Shown here piece after piece: positions 60,914 through 64,000 of a stretch of DNA of 64,000 bases. Each line of letters starts with the position of its first letter. Position 1 is the stretch's first letter. This DNA is from Actinoplanes octamycinicus (GTDB lineage: Bacteria; Actinomycetota; Actinomycetes; Mycobacteriales; Micromonosporaceae): NCBI RefSeq assembly GCF_014205225.1, contig NZ_JACHNB010000001.1, positions 4,507,501 through 4,571,500 on the forward strand, given 5' to 3'. The translations under genes were made by a program, and so were the position numbers. The notes beneath the pieces were generated by a model. The model had not been told where the DNA came from, made no database searches, and was given only the letters and a program-made list of their open reading frames with translations.

Positions 60914-61654
60914 ATGCGACTCGACGGCGTGGAGATGAAGGTCAGTCTGGACGGCGACCAGACCGCCGAGGCGGTCCGGGTGCTCGGCCTGCCGGACCTG
61001 GCGCCCTGGAAGATCTATTTCGTCGAGGACGTCACCACCGGGCTCTGCGTGGCCACGCCGCTGCTCGACGAGCACCTCATCCTGCGGGCCCGGCAGAAGA
61101 CCAGCGGCAAGGACGACGTCACGGTGAAACTCCGGCCGGGCCGCCGGTCGCAGCTGACCGACGCCTGGCTGGACACCGGGAAGACCGAGGACGGCGAGTT
61201 CAAGATCGAGGAGGACTGGGCCGCCGACCGCCGCACGCTGGCCATCTCGCTCACCGCCGAGCGGCCCAGGGGACTGGTCGCCGCGGTGGTGAGCGGCGAC
61301 CGTACCGTGAACGCGCTCTTCTCGGCGGACCAGGAGCGGCTGATCGAGCAGTGCGCCGGGATCGCGGTCAACGTCGCCACGCTCACCGTGCTGCCGGCCG
61401 TGTCGGCGATCCGCTGGCCCAAGTTCGCGGTGCCGCGGCCGGGCGGCCCGGCGCTCGACGTGCGGGCCGAGCGCTGGACCGTCGGCGACCTCGATTTCCT
61501 GGAGCTCTCGATCGTCGAGGAGGACGTCGCGGCCGCCCCGGCGGCGCAGGCGGCGCTGCTCGCTTTCGTCGAGGGCAAGGGGCTCGTCCCGAGCACCGCC
61601 GAGGCCAAGACCACCCAGGTGATGCGGGCGCTGGTCGCGCGGTCCGCCTGCTGA
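60914..61654 (+). CDS. CYTH-like (triphosphate tunnel) protein, putative
   Basis: A 246-residue protein starting at ATG 60914 with an AGGGGAGG site. The pattern of an acidic/basic N-terminal strand (VEMKVSLDG), a later LILRARQKT, a VTVKLRPGRR strand and a WTVGDLDFLELSIVEEDV strand matches CYTH triphosphate tunnel proteins, whose alternating charged strands hold metal and triphosphate. The canonical ExExK motif is replaced by EMKV, so activity is not assured. Family members act as triphosphatases, thiamine-triphosphatases or adenylate cyclases. It is a lone gene, convergent with an ABC exporter operon that ends 4 bp away. Confidence 0.6.
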   Translation: MRLDGVEMKVSLDGDQTAEAVRVLGLPDLAPWKIYFVEDVTTGLCVATPLLDEHLILRARQKTSGKDDVTVKLRPGRRSQLTDAWLDTGKTEDGEFKIEEDWAADRRTLAISLTAERPRGLVAAVVSGDRTVNALFSADQERLIEQCAGIAVNVATLTVLPAVSAIRWPKFAVPRPGGPALDVRAERWTVGDLDFLELSIVEEDVAAAPAAQAALLAFVEGKGLVPSTAEAKTTQVMRALVARSAC

Positions 61655-61658
61655 CCGG

Positions 61659-62438
61659 TCAGGCATCGCGGCGGCTGAAGCTGATCGCGCCGGCCAGCAG
61701 GGCGAGCAGCACATAACCGGCGGCCACTGCGGCCGCGCCGCCCTGGGAGAGCAGGTAGGGATGGTCGCTGCCGGCCAGCTGCGGGGTGAGGTTGGGCAGC
61801 AGCACCGAGGCGAGCCGCAGCTGCCACACGGTCGGCAGGAAGTGCGCGAAGATCGGCGCCACCAGCACCAGCCCGCCCAGCGTGGTCAGCGCCGCCGCGG
61901 TGGACCGGACGAGCGCGCCCAGACCCATCGCCACCAGGCAGGTGACCAGCGTGATCAGCGTGGCGCAGAGAACGGTCGGGATCGCGTCGGTCCACTGCGG
62001 CCACGGGTTGAGCGGCGCCGGCCGGTCGCCGAGCAGCAGCCGGGCGTCGGCGAAGGCGAGCAGCGCGAACAGCGCGCCGCAGCCGAGGCCGACCAGCCCG
62101 GCCACCGTCGCCTTGGCGCCGATCAGCAGGCGGCGCTGCGGCACGGCGAGCAGCGAGGGCCCGATCGACCGGGTGGTGAACTCGCTGGTGATCAGCATGG
62201 CGCCGATCGCACCGATGAAGAACATCACGAACGGCATGGTCACCACGGTGGGATCGGCCGTCTCGAAGTTCGCCCGGTCGGCTGGGGTGGCCGCGTCGTA
62301 GGACTGCACCAGGAAGGAGAGGATCAAGGCGCCGAGCGCCGTCGCGGCCATGCCGCCGGCCAGGAACGCCCAGGTCGAGCGGAGCGTGCGGACCTTCAGC
62401 CACTCCGCCGCCACCAGATCGCGCATCGAGGTCATCAT
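61659..62438 (-). CDS. ABC-2 type transporter permease
   Basis: A 259-residue permease with six helices. The N-terminal MRDLVAAEWLKVRTLRSTW and the MLITSEFTTRSIGPSLLAVP segment are characteristic of the ABC-2 group that includes bacitracin/lantibiotic-type exporters. ATG 62438 overlaps the ATPase stop (ATGA); ATG 62435 is an alternative. It pairs with the ATPase just upstream and is probably under control of the divergently encoded kinase system at 63462. Confidence 0.9.
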   Translation of the reverse strand: MMTSMRDLVAAEWLKVRTLRSTWAFLAGGMAATALGALILSFLVQSYDAATPADRANFETADPTVVTMPFVMFFIGAIGAMLITSEFTTRSIGPSLLAVPQRRLLIGAKATVAGLVGLGCGALFALLAFADARLLLGDRPAPLNPWPQWTDAIPTVLCATLITLVTCLVAMGLGALVRSTAAALTTLGGLVLVAPIFAHFLPTVWQLRLASVLLPNLTPQLAGSDHPYLLSQGGAAAVAAGYVLLALLAGAISFSRRDA

Positions 62439-63352
62439 CGGCCTTCCGTCGTGAGGGCGGCGCGGTACTCCGCGGCCTCGTCGGTCATCTGCAGATAGAC
62501 GTCTTCGAGCGTGGCGCTGCGCGGGGTCAGCCCGTGGACCGGGATCGACGCGGCCGCGGCGGCGTCGCCGATGGCCGGCGCGTCCACGCCGACCGCGACC
62601 AGGTCGCCGTCGCCGGTCCGGGTCACCGTCGCGCCGAGCCGGGTCAGCAGTCCGGTCAGCTCGGCCGGCCGCGGCGTGCGGACCAGCACGTCCTGCTCGA
62701 ACCGGTCGCGCATCTCGGCCACCGAGGTGTCCTCGATCAACCGGCCGCGGCCGATGATCAGCACCCGGTCGACGGTGAGCGCCATCTCGCTCATCAGGTG
62801 GCTGGAGAGCAGCACCGTGCGGCCCTCCGCGGCCAGCGAACGCAGAGTCGATCGGATCCACCGGATGCCGGCCGCGTCCAAACCGTTCACCGGCTCGTCG
62901 AGCAGCACCACCGCCGGATCGCCGAGCAGGGCGCCGGCGATGCCGAGCCGCTGCTTCATGCCGAGCGAGAAACCGCCGACCCGCTTGTGCGCCACGCCGG
63001 CCAGGCCGACCCGGTCCAGCACCGCGGTCACCCGGGCCTTGCCGATCCCGTTGCTGCGGGCCAGGCAGGCCAGGTGGGTGAAGGCGCTGCGGCCGGGGTG
63101 CGCGGCGTCGGCGTCCAGCACCGCGCCGACCTCGTGCAGCGGGCGGTGGATCTCCGCATAGCGCCGGCCGCCGATCAGGGCCTCGCCCGAGGTCGGGCGG
63201 TGCAGGCCGAGCATCATCCGCATGGTGGTGGACTTGCCGGCCCCGTTCGGCCCGAGGAAACCGGTCACCACACCCGGGCGGACCTCGAACGACAACCGGT
63301 CGACGGCGGTGGTGTCGCCGTACCGTTTGGTCAGCTCTCGTAGCTCGATCAT
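62435..63352 (-). CDS. ABC transporter ATPase, BcrA type
   Basis: A 305-residue ATPase. Walker A is GPNGAGKST, the signature is the variant FSLGMKQRLGIAGALLG, Walker B is VVLLDEPVNGLDAAGI, and the switch His is in LLSSHLMSEM. The LGMKQR signature and DEPVNGLD are typical of antibiotic-exporter ATPases of the BcrA group. ATG 63352 is chosen (GGA upstream) over ATG 63361. It forms an operon with the overlapping permease gene, divergent from a sensor kinase gene 109 bp away. Confidence 0.93.
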   Translation of the reverse strand: MIELRELTKRYGDTTAVDRLSFEVRPGVVTGFLGPNGAGKSTTMRMMLGLHRPTSGEALIGGRRYAEIHRPLHEVGAVLDADAAHPGRSAFTHLACLARSNGIGKARVTAVLDRVGLAGVAHKRVGGFSLGMKQRLGIAGALLGDPAVVLLDEPVNGLDAAGIRWIRSTLRSLAAEGRTVLLSSHLMSEMALTVDRVLIIGRGRLIEDTSVAEMRDRFEQDVLVRTPRPAELTGLLTRLGATVTRTGDGDLVAVGVDAPAIGDAAAAASIPVHGLTPRSATLEDVYLQMTDEAAEYRAALTTEGR

Positions 63353-63461
63353 GGATTCCATCGTGGTCGCCGGAGCGGCCCGGCGAATCTGACCGAGGTC
63401 CGATCTCGAGGTATGACCTGGGTCAGACGCGCGGTCCCGGCCGGCCGGATAGCGTGGCCGG

Positions 63462-64000
63462 ATGACTCGTGCCGATCGTTTCCGGCTGCCCGGTGCGCTC
63501 GTCGACGTGCCGGTCGCCGCCCTGCTGACCTATCTGACCGGCGTCGCCGTCCTGGACCCACCGGGTCCGGCCTGGCCCGGCCCGGCCGCGGTGGCGTGGC
63601 TCGCCGCCGCGGCGACCGGGCTGCCGCTGGTGGTCCGCCGCCGCTGGCCGCTGCCGGTGTTCGTGGTCATCACGCCGGCCGCGGCGGTCGCCACCGCGGC
63701 CGGCGTGGTCGGCCTCGGGATGATCCCGCTGACCTGGTTCCCGGCCGCGCTCGCGCTCTACACCGCGGCCTCCCGGAGCGGCCGGGTGGCGGCCGCGCTC
63801 GCCCTGGCCGGCGGCCTGGCCGCGCCGGCCGTCACCATCCCTTGGCTCTACCTGCGCACCGGTGTCTCCTCGGCGGACGCCCCGGTGAGCGAGGTGCCGC
63901 TGTATTGGCAGGTCGAGCTCGGCGTGGTCGTCGTGCTGCTGATCGCCGCCTGGGTCACCGGCCGGCTGATCCGCTGGCGGCGCACCCTGCAGGCGGAGGC
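63462..64000 (+). CDS. NarL-type sensor histidine kinase, N-terminal part (cut by window edge)
   Basis: The first 179 codons of a gene that runs off the right edge. The visible part is a membrane domain with five or six helices (LVDVPVAALLTYLTGVAVLD; LPLVVRRRWPLPVFVVITPA; IPLTWFPAALALYTAASRS), the layout of the N-terminal region of actinobacterial NarX/DesK-type kinases, ending in RLIRWRRTLQAEA, which leads into the dimerisation helix. The phosphoacceptor and ATPase domains are outside the window, so the family call is inferred from this membrane region and from the divergent ABC exporter, a frequent target of such kinases. Confidence 0.65.
   Translation, partial: MTRADRFRLPGALVDVPVAALLTYLTGVAVLDPPGPAWPGPAAVAWLAAAATGLPLVVRRRWPLPVFVVITPAAAVATAAGVVGLGMIPLTWFPAALALYTAASRSGRVAAALALAGGLAAPAVTIPWLYLRTGVSSADAPVSEVPLYWQVELGVVVVLLIAAWVTGRLIRWRRTLQAE

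Noticed and set aside
60914..61654. Calling the CYTH-like protein an adenylate cyclase or thiamine triphosphatase
   Set aside because: The ExExK motif is not intact and there is no context, so only a fold-level assignment is justified.
58454..61714. A 1086-codon minus-strand ORF with many GLSRRG repeats
   Set aside because: It is antisense to the DUF4173 and CYTH-like genes and owes its openness to high GC and the 15-bp repeat.

Overview
The window is 64 kb of very GC-rich DNA. Genes have strong G/C bias at third codon positions, frequent GTG and TTG starts, and many ATGA/GTGA stop-start overlaps. The gene set (class F sortase, MMPL and DUF2993 proteins, DUF3040, DUF2510, DUF4173, an OFA transporter with a 37-residue partner, large Pro/Ala-rich membrane proteins, NB-ARC/WD40 and caspase-like proteins) points to a filamentous actinomycete, most likely Micromonosporaceae (Actinoplanes or a close relative). 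The genus is an inference. I see no rRNA, tRNA, CRISPR, transposase or phage genes.

Layout. 1-5732: the 3' part of a lipoprotein/sensor-kinase operon runs left, and a divergent MacAB-like exporter operon (two adaptors, ATPase, permease, small membrane protein) runs right. 5719-10809: a leftward operon of response regulator, kinase, DUF2993 protein and MMPL transporter; the MMPL start is preceded by two duplicated 17-codon mini-ORFs linked by ATGA overlaps. 10858-12044: a HAD phosphatase and a DUF3040 protein. 12150-15987: an M20 hydrolase facing GNAT, SIS and enolase-superfamily racemase genes, a layout matching the N-succinyl amino acid racemase pathway for D- to L-amino acid conversion, with the tail of a lost D-aminoacylase-type gene beside it. 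16173-23752: a Pro-rich membrane protein, a 1333-residue NB-ARC/WD40 protein, an aminotransferase and an EEP nuclease/phosphatase. 23769-30200: a 2143-residue membrane protein with an N-terminal caspase-like domain that has lost both catalytic residues and a C-terminal beta-propeller; the EEP gene follows 16 bp downstream.

30495-40962: a DUF389 membrane protein, small proteins, an amino acid permease, a secreted beta-helix (GH55-like) protein, a sortase with a candidate substrate, and a PadR-controlled ABC exporter. 41098-45625: a secreted propeller protein, an M28 aminopeptidase and a TAP-type alpha/beta hydrolase. 45626-47747: a gene-poor stretch of 24-bp, 39/69-bp and 53-bp tandem repeats. 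47748-51944: a nitrate/sulfonate/taurine-type ABC importer divergent from an IclR regulator. 52071-54962: the OFA transporter pair and a GT4 glycosyltransferase. 55277-58096: a single ORF joining a bifunctional class A penicillin-binding protein to a NodB-type polysaccharide deacetylase with all catalytic motifs intact. 58208-64000: a DUF4173 membrane protein with a perfect 12-copy 15-bp repeat, a CYTH-like protein, an ABC exporter, and the start of a NarL-type sensor kinase cut by the window edge.

The most notable items are the penicillin-binding protein/deacetylase fusion, the pseudo-caspase/propeller plus EEP operon opposite an NB-ARC/WD40 gene, the ATGA-chained mini-ORFs, and the racemase cluster with a regulator-like SIS protein that has lost its DNA-binding domain.
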